A stretch of DNA of 64,000 nucleotides from Amycolatopsis antarctica (GCF_002262875.1 NZ_NKYE01000017.1:1-64000); one strand, 5' to 3'; positions 1 through 8,988 are shown, numbered from the stretch's first letter. The notes: generated by a model from the sequence alone, not told the origin. Numbers and translations: made by a program.

Positions 1-148
1 CGATGTAGCCGAGGCTGCCGACCTGGGCGAACAGTTCGTGCTGGTAGATGAAGAAGGCGCTGATCGCCACCGGCATCACGAAACTCGTGATCAGTACCGA
101 TCGGTTCCGGAAAATCTGGATCAGCTCGCTGAGAGCGATGGGGAGCAT
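1..148 (-). CDS. ABC transporter permease, N-terminal fragment (cut by window edge)
   Basis: Only the first 49 codons are present; the gene continues off the left edge. The ATG at 148 is preceded by an AGGA about 8 bases upstream. The peptide begins with an amphipathic stretch (MLPIALSELIQIFRNRSV) and then enters a hydrophobic segment containing ITSFVMPVAISAFF, the usual layout of an ABC-2 type exporter permease: a cytoplasmic N-terminal helix followed by TM1. It begins 36 bp after the stop of the ATPase gene on the same strand, so the two almost certainly form one exporter operon. The substrate cannot be told. Family assignment rests on context and the N-terminal pattern only. Confidence 0.6.
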   Translation of the reverse strand, partial: MLPIALSELIQIFRNRSVLITSFVMPVAISAFFIYQHELFAQVGSLGYI

Positions 149-184
149 GGAACGGTCCTATTCTGGGGAAGGTCTGGGGCCGGC

Positions 185-1069
185 TTATTCGCTGCCGATG
201 GAACGGAACACGTCGTCGAGGCGGGTCGGGCCGGCGTTGAGTCCCCGCAGCTCCACCGCGTTGTTCTGCGCCCAGCCGAGCAGGGTGTACAGATCCTTCT
301 GCAGGTGGTGGGTCTCGACGAGGAACTTCCCGTCGGTCTCCCGCATAGCCTGCAGCGGCAGCGCCGGTGCAGATGCCGGGAGGTCGAAACTGATCACCGC
401 GGGCAGGGTCTGGGTCAGCTCGGCGACGGTCCCTTCCTTGTGGAAGGTGCCCTGGTGCATCAGGCCGATCCGGTCGGCGCGCTGCTGCGCCTCTTCCAGG
501 TAGTGCGTGGTCAGCACGATCGTCGAGCCGTCCTCACGCAACTTGTCCACGGCGTCCCACAGGGCGTCCCGGGACTGGATGTCCAGACCGGTCGTCGGCT
601 CGTCCAGGAAGACCAGTTCCGGTGTGCCGTACACGGCGGTGGCGAAGTCGAGCCGCCGCTTCTCACCGCCGGAGAGCTGGGAGACCTTGGTGCCTGCCTT
701 GCGGGTGAGATCGATGATCGCGAGCACACGTTCGACCGTGTCGGTGCGCTGAGCGAGGGTGCCGATCAGCCGGACCGATTCCTTCACCGTCAGGTCCGGC
801 GAGAATCCGCTCTCCTGCAACATGATGCCCATCCTGGGCCGCACGGCACGGCGGTCACGCGGACTCTGCCCGAAGACCCGAACGGTGCCCGAGGTGGCGA
901 CCCGGTGGCCCTCGATGGTCTCCAGGGTCGACGTCTTGCCGGCCCCGTTCGTGCCGAGCAGCGCGTAGAGTTCGCCGGGGTGCACCTGAAAGGACAGATC
1001 CTTCACGGCGTGGAAATCGCCGTACTTGAGATTGAGACGTTCGACGTCGATCACTGGTGTAGAGGACAT
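185..1069 (-). CDS. ABC transporter ATP-binding protein (DrrA/NatA-like exporter ATPase)
   Basis: A 294-residue cytoplasmic nucleotide-binding subunit that would power the permease encoded just downstream. Visible motifs: Walker A GTNGAGKTS near residue 40, Q-loop in GIMLQESGF, ABC signature LSGGEKRR, Walker B ELVFLDEPTTGLD, and the switch histidine in LTTHYLEEA. The C-terminal ~70 residues are the short extension typical of drug or lipid exporter ATPases. The ATG at 1069 (MSSTPVIDVERL) fits where homologues begin, although its ribosome site is weak; the reading frame is open further upstream, but that part does not look coding. A response-regulator gene is divergent, as in two-component-controlled exporter loci such as DesKR. 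The exported compound is unknown. Confidence 0.9.
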   Translation of the reverse strand: MSSTPVIDVERLNLKYGDFHAVKDLSFQVHPGELYALLGTNGAGKTSTLETIEGHRVATSGTVRVFGQSPRDRRAVRPRMGIMLQESGFSPDLTVKESVRLIGTLAQRTDTVERVLAIIDLTRKAGTKVSQLSGGEKRRLDFATAVYGTPELVFLDEPTTGLDIQSRDALWDAVDKLREDGSTIVLTTHYLEEAQQRADRIGLMHQGTFHKEGTVAELTQTLPAVISFDLPASAPALPLQAMRETDGKFLVETHHLQKDLYTLLGWAQNNAVELRGLNAGPTRLDDVFRSIGSE

Positions 1070-1497
1070 ACCGTAGATTTCATCGGTCCGCGCGCCCTTG
1101 TGCCAGTGGAACCACGTCATCACTTCGCCATGACGTTCCTTCAGGTGAACGTATGACGCGGTGTCACTGGTGATGTCGCAGGTGTGCGGAAATACTGAGG
1201 AAGACTTTGTCGTCAGATTCCGGGAGCCGCCGAGCATGGACGCCGAACCGCAGCTCCTGCCGACGGACTGGTCCGGAAACGACGAGTGTCCGATGTGAAC
1301 GGCACCATCGCCCAGGCCAGGGAGCCCGGCCACGCGCCGCGGTGTCGCAACCGGACCGACGAACCTGAGTACCCGCAGAACCTCGTGGAGGCGGCCGGCA
1401 TCCGCGCCGGCATCCGGCCCGGTGCCGGCGGGCCATCCCCCGGCGACGACACTGCCCGCGTCCCATCCGCCACGACACCAACGAGAGGGCGACACCC
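1070..1497. other. divergent intergenic region
   Basis: These 428 bp separate the ABC exporter operon (leftward) from the response regulator (rightward). Open frames here show no plausible protein. Divergent promoters are expected, but I see no convincing -35/-10 pair or palindrome. A GAGAGGG ribosome site lies just before the regulator's ATG. Confidence 0.4.
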
Positions 1498-2100
1498 ATG
1501 ACCACCGTCGTACTCGCCGACGACGAGGCACTCCTCCGCAAGGCTCTCGCGTCCCTCCTGCCGCTCGAAGGCGACATCACCATCCTCGCCGAAGCCGACG
1601 ACGGCAGGACGGCCGTGGACGCGACCCTCCGGCACCAGCCGGACGTCCTCGTCATCGACCTGGAGATGCCCGGCATGGACGGCCTCGGCGCCGTGGCCGA
1701 GATCCGCCGAACCCTGCCTCAGCAGACCATTCTCATGCTGACCCGCCACGCGAAACCGGGAGTACTGCGCAAAGCCCTGAAACTCGGTGTCCAGGGATTC
1801 GTCAGCAAGTCGGCCGAACCCGCCCACATCACCTCCGTCATCGCCACGCTGCACAGCGGTAAACGGTGGATCGACCCGGACGTCTCCGCGCTCGCGGTCG
1901 TGGACGACTGCCCGTTGACCGACCGTGAGATCGACGTTCTCAACGCAACCACCCACGGGTACTCGGTCGCCGATATCGCCACCCAGCTCCACCTCGCCGA
2001 GGGCACGGTGCGCAACTACCTCTCCAACGCCATGCAGAAGACGCAGACCCGGACCCGCCACGAAGCGGCCCGGTACGCCCGCGAACACGACTGGCTCTGA
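1498..2100 (+). CDS. NarL/FixJ-family response regulator
   Basis: A 200-residue two-domain transcription factor. The receiver domain (about 1-120) has the acidic pair in LADDEA, the phospho-acceptor Asp in VIDLEMPGMDG near residue 54, and the conserved Lys in FVSKSAEP. The C-terminal LuxR-type helix-turn-helix (about 138-200) contains LTDREIDVL and LAEGTVRNYLSNAMQK. It is DesR-like in size and layout. The ATG has a GAGAGGG ribosome site about 8 bases upstream. No histidine kinase lies in the window; its partner may lie beyond the left edge, after the permease. It probably controls the divergent exporter operon (inference from context). Confidence 0.92.
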   Translation: MTTVVLADDEALLRKALASLLPLEGDITILAEADDGRTAVDATLRHQPDVLVIDLEMPGMDGLGAVAEIRRTLPQQTILMLTRHAKPGVLRKALKLGVQGFVSKSAEPAHITSVIATLHSGKRWIDPDVSALAVVDDCPLTDREIDVLNATTHGYSVADIATQLHLAEGTVRNYLSNAMQKTQTRTRHEAARYAREHDWL

Positions 2101-2172
2101 GCGTCCGCCGTCCGCCCACGGACCAACCGTCCGGATAGGACAGTGCCGGTCGGCGGCGCCGAACGCGGCGGC

Positions 2173-2859
2173 CTAGACACCTGACCAGAGTGTCTCCACG
2201 TCCAGCAGACGGTTGCGCCGCCGGGTGAGCACCCTTTCCACCGCGGCGCAGACGCCGGCCAGCAGCAGCACGGTGTTCAGCCAGCCGGGCAACTGGATCG
2301 GCGAGGTGAACGTACCGAAGTTCTCGGCCAGCAGTGGCACGCGCATGAGGATCTCGAGTACCTGCGGCACGGCGAGAACCAGGTTGACCACCAGGACGAG
2401 GATCGCCGTCGCCGCGATCGTCCGGCTCAGCCAGGGTTTACGCCGGGCAAGTCTGCCGCGCAGGTCTTCGAGAGTCCCGGGCGCGGGGTCGAAGCGCCGC
2501 TCCTCGCCGGAGTCGGACACGAGGTGCATCCGGTTGACTCCGTACAGGGAGGAGTTGGCCTCGATCCTGCCTCCGGAGACCCGGAAGGTCGCCGGCAGGT
2601 CGGCTTTCGCCTGGAAGCGGCCGTCGCGGTACAGCTTGGCGGCCCAGTCCTTGGTGCCGTCGAACTCGACGGTGTATGTCGAGGTGCCGCCGTCCGGGCC
2701 GGTGTGTTCGGCGGTGTACAGCGAGCGGTACAGCACCTCCCTGCGCCGCAACGGGATCAGCCACTCCCCCTGCTCGGGACCACGATTCCCGGTCGCGAGT
2801 TCCCGCAGCCGGACGTGCCACCGAGCACCGTCGTCCGGCGGTGTGCTGGGGCTGGTCAC
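2173..2859 (-). CDS. uncharacterised two-TM membrane protein
   Basis: I do not recognise a family. The GTG start at 2859 (VTSPSTPPDD) is preferred because a GGGAGGA ribosome site sits about 5 bases before it; the ATG at 2877 would place that ribosome site inside the coding region. The product is about 228 residues: a soluble N-terminal ~135 residues rich in beta-type sequence with charged patches (LIPLRRREVLYRSLY), then two membrane segments, around TIAATAILVLVVNLVLAVP and WLNTVLLLAGVCAAV, and a short basic tail. The soluble part probably faces the cytoplasm. It converges on the response regulator gene 72 bp away. Function unknown. Confidence 0.7.
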   Translation of the reverse strand: MTSPSTPPDDGARWHVRLRELATGNRGPEQGEWLIPLRRREVLYRSLYTAEHTGPDGGTSTYTVEFDGTKDWAAKLYRDGRFQAKADLPATFRVSGGRIEANSSLYGVNRMHLVSDSGEERRFDPAPGTLEDLRGRLARRKPWLSRTIAATAILVLVVNLVLAVPQVLEILMRVPLLAENFGTFTSPIQLPGWLNTVLLLAGVCAAVERVLTRRRNRLLDVETLWSGV

Positions 2860-3137
2860 AACTTCCTCCCAAGACATCGAGCTCCGTGTCGCACGAACAC
2901 CTCGATGACACACCATGACGCGACGGCATACTCAAGCCCGTGATGCTGTCGATGGAGAGTTTCCCGCCACGACGACCGCTCATCCTGTTTCGTTCCGCCG
3001 TGCGCGGAGTCTTTCCGGTACGGCGGTCGGCGGCTGATCGACACCTGCGGCCGGTCCCGCGAGCGCACCACGATCCCAGTCGTGGTGACCCGGCGGCGTC
3101 TCGGCGCCTTGGCCCGGATCCCAGCCGAGCCCGGATG

Positions 3138-4262
3138 TCAGCGCGAGCCGGGGCGGGTGAGACCGGCAGCGGCGGCGTCCCGGCTCAGCACGACCTCGTC
3201 GGTACCGGCGAGGGCCTCCTGCTGCCTGGCGGAGGCGGCGGAGGTGGCGTCCACCAGGCGGATCGGCGGCCCGAGTTCGACCAGCGTCGGCACGTACTCG
3301 GCGCGGTCGACCCGCCAGCCGTCACCCTCCTTGGCGAAGTGGAACCGGGCGGCCACCCCCTCCTCGGTGGTGCCGCGCGGTTCCGAGTGCTTCGCGATGT
3401 GGTTGCCGAGCCCGTAGGCCACCCACTTCTCGCCGATCTTCTCGAACGGCTGCACGACGTGCGCGTGGTGCCCGATGATCAGATCGACCGCGTCGTCGGC
3501 GAGCAGCCGATTCGCCAGCTCGGTCTGCTCCTCGGTCGGCTCCGCACGGTATTCGGCACCCCAGTGCAGGCTCGCGATCACTACTTCCGCCCCCGCGTCC
3601 CGCGCTTCCCGCGCACCGGCGAGCACGGCTTCCGCATCGAGCTGGTTCGCCATCCACGGTTTGCCTTCGGGCAGTTCGATCCCGTTGAAGCCGAAGGTGA
3701 ACGAGATGTGCCCGACCTTCGTGCCGGCGGCGTCCAGCAGCAGCGGAGTCGCCGCCTCTTCCGGGGACCTTGCCGATCCGGTGTGCCGCAGGCCGCCCGC
3801 GTCCAGGCCGTCCAGGGTGCGCTTCACCCCCTCCTCGCCCTGGTCCAGGGTGTGGTTCGAGGCCGTCGAGCAGGCGTCGTAGCCGGTGTCCTTCAGTGCG
3901 CCGGCTACCTCGGGCGGAGCGTTGAAGGACGGGTACCCGCTGTACGGTCCTCCCGGCTCGGCCAGCGGTACCTCGAGGTGACACAGGCCGAGATCCGCCT
4001 CGGACACCACGGAGCGCACGCCCTCGAACTGCGGCCGGAAATCGAGCCGGCCGCCGCCGTCGGACTCCGCCTGCTCGGTCAGCGGCGGGTGCACGAGCAC
4101 ATCGCCGGTAGCCACCACGGAGAAGCCGGCAGGGCTCGGCGGCGCGACGGGCTGGGACGGTGGCGGTGGTGTTGTTGTGGAGGGGACTCGCTCGGTTCCG
4201 GCACCGCAGCCGGCGACCATCAGGACCCCGGCCAGCACTACCGCGCCACATCGCCGATTCAT
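3138..4262 (-). CDS. CapA/PgsA-family lipoprotein (metallophosphatase fold)
   Basis: A 374-residue exported protein. The N-terminus is a lipoprotein signal with lipobox VAGC (Cys 19), followed by a Pro/Thr/Ser-rich linker. The body is a poly-gamma-glutamate 'CapA' type calcineurin-like fold: VATGDVLVH for the first metal motif, SNHTLDQGEEG for the Asn-His motif, SLHWG, and IIGHHAHVVQPFE for the distal His motifs. CapA-family proteins are associated with surface poly-glutamate or other envelope polymers; with no capB/capC nearby the substrate is unknown. The ATG at 4262 has GGGGA 8-9 bases upstream; an ATG at 4277 is a weaker alternative. It is divergent from the APH-fold gene. Confidence 0.88.
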   Translation of the reverse strand: MNRRCGAVVLAGVLMVAGCGAGTERVPSTTTPPPPSQPVAPPSPAGFSVVATGDVLVHPPLTEQAESDGGGRLDFRPQFEGVRSVVSEADLGLCHLEVPLAEPGGPYSGYPSFNAPPEVAGALKDTGYDACSTASNHTLDQGEEGVKRTLDGLDAGGLRHTGSARSPEEAATPLLLDAAGTKVGHISFTFGFNGIELPEGKPWMANQLDAEAVLAGAREARDAGAEVVIASLHWGAEYRAEPTEEQTELANRLLADDAVDLIIGHHAHVVQPFEKIGEKWVAYGLGNHIAKHSEPRGTTEEGVAARFHFAKEGDGWRVDRAEYVPTLVELGPPIRLVDATSAASARQQEALAGTDEVVLSRDAAAAGLTRPGSR

Positions 4263-4461
4263 CGTGTCATTCCCCATCCCGCCCCGCCGGTCACGATCGA
4301 CGGCCACCCTCCCATATCGCGCGACCGCTCGACGCACCTCTCCTACGCGGGTGTGTACGGCACCGTGAGCGGGCATATGCGCACGGCCGGTATTTCCTTC
4401 CGTGAACGGGGTTTCACCCGGCGTGTCCACAAGGGATTCATGTTCCGTCCCGCGCCCGGGG

Positions 4462-5424
4462 ATGACTTCCGCCGAGTGCGGCCCACCTGGCACAGTCCGC
4501 ATCGTGTCGTTGGATGCCCTACCGGACTGGTTGCCCGCCTGGTGCGCGGACCACCTGGGAGCCGAACCGGCCTGCCTGCTGTTCGAGCTGCACTCGATGT
4601 CGGCGGTGTTCGGGCTGCGACTGGCGGACGGGCGGGACGTGGTGGTGAAGGCGCGGGAGGACGACGGCCGGGCCGCGTCCTGCGTCGCGGCGCAGACACG
4701 GCTGGCCGACTGGGGATTTCCGTGCGCCCGGCCGCTCACCCCGGCGGTCCGCGTCGGTTCGCTCGCCGTGCATGCCGAGGTGTCCCGGCCCGGGGGCGAG
4801 CCCTTGCGCGGCGGCTCCCCGCGTGTCGCCATGCTCCACGCCGAGGTGTTCGCCCGGCTCATGTCGGAACTGGCCGAGGTGACCGTCCCGCCGCCTCTGC
4901 CGAATCCACGCTGGATACGGTGGGACCATCGGGATTCCGGCCTGTGGCCGGCGATCGGATTTCTCGACGAGCGGGATCGGGGCACGGCACCTGAGTACAT
5001 TGTGGACACCGCCACCCGGGCTCGCCGGAGACTGCTGGCCACCGGCCTCCCGTGCGTACTGGGTCACGCGGATTTCGAGGCGCAGAACCTCCGCTGGCAC
5101 GGCAGCCGGGTGTGGGCCGTGCACGACTGGGACAGCCTGGCGTGGCAACCGGAAGCGGCACTGGCGGGCGCTGCCTCCGGGACGTTCGCGAGCGTGTCAC
5201 CACCGACCCTGGCCCCGATCGGGAGTTCCGCCATGTTCCTGGAGACCTACCAGGATCGGCGAGGTCGCCGCTTCACCGCGGAGGAACTGGAGATCGCCTG
5301 GGCGGCCAGCCTGTGGCCGGCGGCGCACAACGCCCGCTGGGAGGCGCTGCACGGCACCGCGCCGGTGTGCTGTGACGCGGTCCGCGCCCAGGCGGCGGAA
5401 CGCCTCCGCCGAGCCGGCGCTTAG
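4462..5424 (+). CDS. APH-family phosphotransferase
   Basis: A cytoplasmic kinase-like protein of about 320 residues with the aminoglycoside/choline phosphotransferase fold. The catalytic Brenner motif is visible as LGHADFEAQN (H-x-D-x4-N), and the Mg-binding Asp as VHDWDS. The N-lobe Lys is probably in VVVKARED. The substrate could be a small alcohol or an aminoglycoside; nothing nearby decides. The start is uncertain: ATG 4462 is used here, but a GTG at 4504 gives a more typical N-terminus (VSLDALPDWL), and neither has a clear ribosome site. It is convergent with the TetR gene. Confidence 0.78.
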   Translation: MTSAECGPPGTVRIVSLDALPDWLPAWCADHLGAEPACLLFELHSMSAVFGLRLADGRDVVVKAREDDGRAASCVAAQTRLADWGFPCARPLTPAVRVGSLAVHAEVSRPGGEPLRGGSPRVAMLHAEVFARLMSELAEVTVPPPLPNPRWIRWDHRDSGLWPAIGFLDERDRGTAPEYIVDTATRARRRLLATGLPCVLGHADFEAQNLRWHGSRVWAVHDWDSLAWQPEAALAGAASGTFASVSPPTLAPIGSSAMFLETYQDRRGRRFTAEELEIAWAASLWPAAHNARWEALHGTAPVCCDAVRAQAAERLRRAGA

Positions 5425-5442
5425 GGCCTGCCCGGGATGCGA

Positions 5443-5479
5443 CCGTCCGGCCCGCGCGGGGGCGGTGCGCACCGGACGG
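5443..5479. terminator. possible bidirectional stem-loop
   Basis: Eight-base perfect arms (CCGTCCGG at 5443-5450 and CCGGACGG at 5472-5479), with a second self-complementary 10-mer (CCCGCGCGGG) in the loop, lie between the convergent APH and TetR genes. There is no T-run, as is common in G+C-rich actinomycetes. Confidence 0.4.
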
Positions 5480-5480
5480 G

Positions 5481-6071
5481 TCACCGTGACCGGCGCAGGC
5501 CCGCGACGAGGAGTCCGACGAGCCGGCGTGCGTCGTAGCGGGCCTGACCTCGGGCCCCGGCGCAGAGTCCGCCTACGCCGCGCATGAGTTCGTAGGGGTC
5601 CTGACCGGAGCGGATCTCGCCGGCCGCGGCCGCGGCGTCGAGCAGCTCGGCACACACCGGCACGAGACGATCGAGGAAATGGACGTGCAGGGGGTCGTAG
5701 CAGGGGTCCTCGGACTGCAACACGGCCGCGAGTCCCTGTTTCGTGACGACGAAATCGACGAAGAGGTCGAACCACCTATCCAAGGCGGCGTACGGCGTGT
5801 CGCTGCTCGCCAGCAGCGCGGGACCGGCCTCGGCCAGCACGTCGACCTGGTGCCGGTACACGGCCACGATCAGATCGGCCCGGGTCGCGAAATGCCGGTA
5901 GATCGTGGCCGTCCCGACGCCGGCCTCGGCCGCGATCTCCCGTATCGGCGCTTCCACGCCCGAGGTCACGAAGACCGAGGCGGCCGCGTCGAGCAGAGTC
6001 GCCTCGTTGCGTTTGGCGTCCGCCCGCTTGGGCCGGGCCCCGGGTCTCACGTCCTGCGCACCGTCACTCAT
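5481..6071 (-). CDS. TetR-family repressor
   Basis: A 196-residue regulator. The N-terminal helix-turn-helix spans about residues 20-68 (IREIAAEAGVGTATIYRHF), preceded by a basic arm (RPKRADAKRN). The ligand-binding C-terminal part looks like the common TetR C-terminal family, with a regular helical pattern. A GAGGAGG ribosome site is 4 bases before the ATG. It is divergent from an alpha/beta hydrolase gene, and the space between them holds two 17-bp direct repeats, each with an internal GGGAC...GTCCC-type dyad, that are good operator candidates. Autoregulation and control of the hydrolase are the likely roles (inference). Confidence 0.9.
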   Translation of the reverse strand: MSDGAQDVRPGARPKRADAKRNEATLLDAAASVFVTSGVEAPIREIAAEAGVGTATIYRHFATRADLIVAVYRHQVDVLAEAGPALLASSDTPYAALDRWFDLFVDFVVTKQGLAAVLQSEDPCYDPLHVHFLDRLVPVCAELLDAAAAAGEIRSGQDPYELMRGVGGLCAGARGQARYDARRLVGLLVAGLRRSR

Positions 6072-6097
6072 CGCGCCTCCTCACCACCGAGCTTGCT

Positions 6098-6139
6098 AAA
6101 CGGGACAGCGTCCCATATCGTCAAACGGGACACCGTTCC
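6098..6139. promoter_or_regulatory. tandem TetR operator candidate
   Basis: Two near-identical 17-mers (6098-6114 and 6123-6139; AAACGGGACAGCGTCCC and AAACGGGACACCGTTCC) repeat at a 25-bp period between the divergent TetR and hydrolase genes. The first holds a perfect 5+5 dyad, GGGAC-AGC-GTCCC. Position and symmetry fit binding of two repressor dimers. Confidence 0.65.
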
Positions 6140-6322
6140 GCTTGTTCACGATGTCAGATCCTGAGCCTGGAGACCAGTACTTCGCGTGGCGGCGAACGCC
6201 CGTCGTCTCGCTAGCCGTCGCGGACGGGACGACGGCTCACGTCACGGCGACCGTCGAGCCAACACGGCGGGCAGTCGACTGCCCCCATCGCATCGACGAC
6301 ATACCCCGGAAAGCGAGACCCC

Positions 6323-7246
6323 ATGACCGAGTCGGCCACTGCCACATCCACTCCAGTCGTCTCGATAAAGCCGGTGACGCTACAGGCACCAGGGCGCGGC
6401 GAGGACCTGCGCGTGAAGGTGACCGCACCGGCGATCGGACAGGGCCTGCCGATCATCGTCTTCTCGCACGGCTTCGGTTCCTCAATGGACGGTTACGGCC
6501 CACTGGCCGACTTCTGGGCCGCACATGGCTTCGTGGTGGTGCAACCCACCCATCTCGACTCCAGGGCACTGAGCGTTCCCACTGCCGATCCGCGCACACC
6601 GCGATTCTGGCGTTTCCGGGTCGAGGACATGAAGCGGATCCTCGACCGGCTCGAACTACTGGAAACCGGCGTTCCCCACCTCGCCGGACGTCTCGACCGA
6701 AGCCGTATCGCCGCGGCAGGACACTCCTTCGGCGGTCAGACGGCGGGCAATCTCCTCGGCCTCCGGGTTCTCGACCCGGATACCGGAAGCGGAGAGGATC
6801 TGTCGGACTCGCGCATCACCGCGGGCGTGCTGCTTGCCACCGCCGGACGGGGTGGAGCCGGGCTGACCCCGTTCGCGGTCGAGAACTTCCCGTATCTCAA
6901 TCCCAGCTTCGCCGACATGACCACACCGGCCCTGGTGGTCGCGGGCGACCGGGACGACTCACCGCTGACCGTGCGCGGCCCGGACTGGATGGCCGATCCG
7001 TATCACCTGAGCCCCGGCGGCAAGAGCCTGCTCACACTGTTCGGCGCGGAGCATTCGCTCGGCGGGATCGCTGGCTACGAGGCCAGGGAGACGACCGACG
7101 AGAACCCGGGCCGGGTCGCGCTGATCCAGCGACTCACCACTGCCTACCTCCGCCACGCACTCGGCATCGACGGCTCCGGCTGGACCAGAGCACGGAAGGA
7201 ACTGGCGCAGAGCGCCGACCCGCTGGGGTCGATCGAATCCAGGTGA
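6323..7246 (+). CDS. alpha/beta hydrolase (chlorophyllase/dienelactone hydrolase-like)
   Basis: A 307-residue cytoplasmic hydrolase with no signal peptide. It shows the oxyanion region IVFSHGFGSSMDGYG, the nucleophile elbow AAGHSFGG near residue 136, a probable acid in VVAGDRDDSP, and the catalytic His in GAEHSLGG. This arrangement is common in chlorophyllase-like and PAF-acetylhydrolase-like esterases; the substrate is unknown. The ATG at 6323 follows a GGAAAGCGAG stretch. It is divergent from the TetR repressor, which likely controls it through the tandem operator candidate. Confidence 0.87.
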   Translation: MTESATATSTPVVSIKPVTLQAPGRGEDLRVKVTAPAIGQGLPIIVFSHGFGSSMDGYGPLADFWAAHGFVVVQPTHLDSRALSVPTADPRTPRFWRFRVEDMKRILDRLELLETGVPHLAGRLDRSRIAAAGHSFGGQTAGNLLGLRVLDPDTGSGEDLSDSRITAGVLLATAGRGGAGLTPFAVENFPYLNPSFADMTTPALVVAGDRDDSPLTVRGPDWMADPYHLSPGGKSLLTLFGAEHSLGGIAGYEARETTDENPGRVALIQRLTTAYLRHALGIDGSGWTRARKELAQSADPLGSIESR

Positions 7247-7255
7247 CGCTCCGCG

Positions 7256-7738
7256 GTGCCCAACGGACCGGCAGGGTCGGCGCCGGTAGCGCCAGAAGGA
7301 GCCGATTGCACGAGTTCGGGGCGTGCGTCGGCCATCGGCACGAGGAATGGCCCGCTCGCCTTCGAGATGTCGACGTCCGGCACCACCGTCCGGCCGAGAG
7401 CGCATGTAAGGAGGAGGACATTGGTAGCGCAGATCGCGATTTCGTCCGGCAGGCTGAACTCACCGAACGCGGTGACCACGAGTCGGCCGCTGTCCCCCGG
7501 ACCACGGTAGACGGCATCCCATCCCGCCAGACGCGAAATCCTGCCACCCACCTGTTCCGCACCTCGGCCACCGCTCCAGCGACAAGATCGTGACGTGTCC
7601 GGACATCGAGCACGTACGCGAGGAAGTCGCCCGCAGTCCAACCCGAGACACCGCGATCCGCCACCCGATGCCGGCACTGGCCGTCGCCAGGACGACATCG
7701 AACCCGTCGGCCCCGCGCCGCCGAAGTCCCTGATCGAG
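7256..7738 (-). pseudogene. frameshifted gene remnant, family not recognised
   Basis: Protein-like sequence runs leftward but is split over three frames. A first piece around 7640-7720 reads FDVVLATASAGIGWRIAVS, the next frame continues GWTAGDFLAYVLDV to GMPSTVVR, and a third continues GDSGRLVVTAFGEFSLPDEI with a downstream hydrophobic CATNVLLLTCAL. The second shift falls at a run of five C on the plus strand (7494-7498), so sequencing error is possible there. The tail runs up against the end of the hydrolase gene. I see nothing recognisable from there to 7938. Confidence 0.4.
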
Positions 7739-7938
7739 TCAGTCGTCTGGTCTGTGACCTTGTGTTCTTGCGATCGTCCATGCGGTCACGGATCCGAGAC
7801 TCCGCACCACACCGGAGAGAACGTGCGCACACGGTCGGCACCTGTGCTGCGGCTCGGCCAGAAACTCCAACCGTACGAGATGCCGCAAGGTATCCGAGGG
7901 TCTCGAAGGCCGAGCCGGCGAACAGGGCCCGGCCTGCC

Positions 7939-8964
7939 TCAGCCCCCGGCGAACCGACGCAGAGCACCGAGCGCGACCGGGGCGAGCGTGGTCGGATGGT
8001 CGGCGTCGTGCAACAGGTGGTCCACTCCGGGCAGCGGCACCCGGCCCGGTCCGCCGACATGCGCACGACACAGGGCGGCGGTCAGGGCATCCGTTGTGAC
8101 ACAAGGGACTTGAACATCGTTCGTGCCGCAGGTCAGCAGCACCTTGGTTCCCGGACGCAGGGCCGCGACGGTGTGCGGTGGGTAGACGGCGTCGTCGCTT
8201 TCCACAAACCGGCGGCTCGTCCCCTGGAAGGTCTCGAAGAGCTGGGCTATGGCGGACGGCAGGCCGGCGGCGTCGACCGGTCGGTGTTCGCGCAGGGCGG
8301 TGACGGCGGCGTCGATCGCCGCGTCGACCTCGCGCTGCTGTTCCGGGGTGAACTGACCCTGCCGGGCCGCCTCGGCGATCTGGGCGTGCAGTTGCAGCGC
8401 GACCAGGTCCAGCAGGCGGATCGCTTGCGGTTGCAGCAGTGCCAGGCCAGTAGGGCGTGGGTGGACGGTGCCGCCGAGCAGCAGCGCGGTCATCGCGCCC
8501 TCGCTGTGCCCGACGACCATGAGCGCATGCGGGTTGGTCTCCGGCTGATCGCGCAACGAGTCGTAAGCGGCCTGTGCCTGGCGGACGAACGCCGGGTAGT
8601 CGAGGTCCTCCGGACGGTCGCGGTAGGCGCCGAGCCCCGTGCGACCGGTGCCGTACTTGTCGAACCGCAACGTGGCGACTCGCTCGGTGTCGAGCGCGTC
8701 TGCCGATTGGGAGAGGGTGTTCGGCGACGCGGGCGGTTGGTTGCCGTCGCGGTCGCTGGGTCCGCTGCCGGGCAGCAGCAGTGCGGCGCGCAACCGTTGC
8801 CCGGCACGGTGGGCGGGCACGTGCAGGGTGCCGTAGGTCGTCGTTCCGTCGACGGTGAAGACGACCTCGCGGTCGGCGGCCGGCACGAGGCCGGGCGTGA
8901 CCCCGGCCGGGGTGGTGGTCACGACGGACAACGACATCACGACCGCGGCGAGATGGGAGAGCAT
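7939..8964 (-). CDS. exported alpha/beta hydrolase (serine aminopeptidase S33-like)
   Basis: A 341-residue protein beginning with a hydrophobic signal-like stretch (MLSHLAAVVMSLSVVTT). The hydrolase core shows LLLPGSGPSDRDGN (oxyanion region), VVGHSEGAMTA (nucleophile Ser near 150), LTCGTNDVQVP (acid) and PGVDHLLHDADHP (His). This pattern is common in bacterial 'S33 / EstD-like' secreted hydrolases. It follows, 24 bp downstream, a small PH-like protein and a TetR regulator on the same strand, forming a three-gene unit. The start at 8964 has GAAAGAGAGG upstream. Its substrate is unknown. Confidence 0.82.
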   Translation of the reverse strand: MLSHLAAVVMSLSVVTTTPAGVTPGLVPAADREVVFTVDGTTTYGTLHVPAHRAGQRLRAALLLPGSGPSDRDGNQPPASPNTLSQSADALDTERVATLRFDKYGTGRTGLGAYRDRPEDLDYPAFVRQAQAAYDSLRDQPETNPHALMVVGHSEGAMTALLLGGTVHPRPTGLALLQPQAIRLLDLVALQLHAQIAEAARQGQFTPEQQREVDAAIDAAVTALREHRPVDAAGLPSAIAQLFETFQGTSRRFVESDDAVYPPHTVAALRPGTKVLLTCGTNDVQVPCVTTDALTAALCRAHVGGPGRVPLPGVDHLLHDADHPTTLAPVALGALRRFAGG

Positions 8965-8988
8965 CGGCTTACCTCTCTTTCAGCTCTT

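Noticed and set aside
2940..4994. Long plus-strand open frame of 684 codons
   Set aside because: It is antisense to the clear CapA-family lipoprotein and runs on into the APH-fold gene in another frame. Its translation is Arg/Gly/Pro-rich with no recognisable domain, typical of G+C-rich shadow frames.
4462..5424. Aminoglycoside resistance gene
   Set aside because: The APH fold is clear, but family members phosphorylate many small alcohols and nothing nearby points to an antibiotic.
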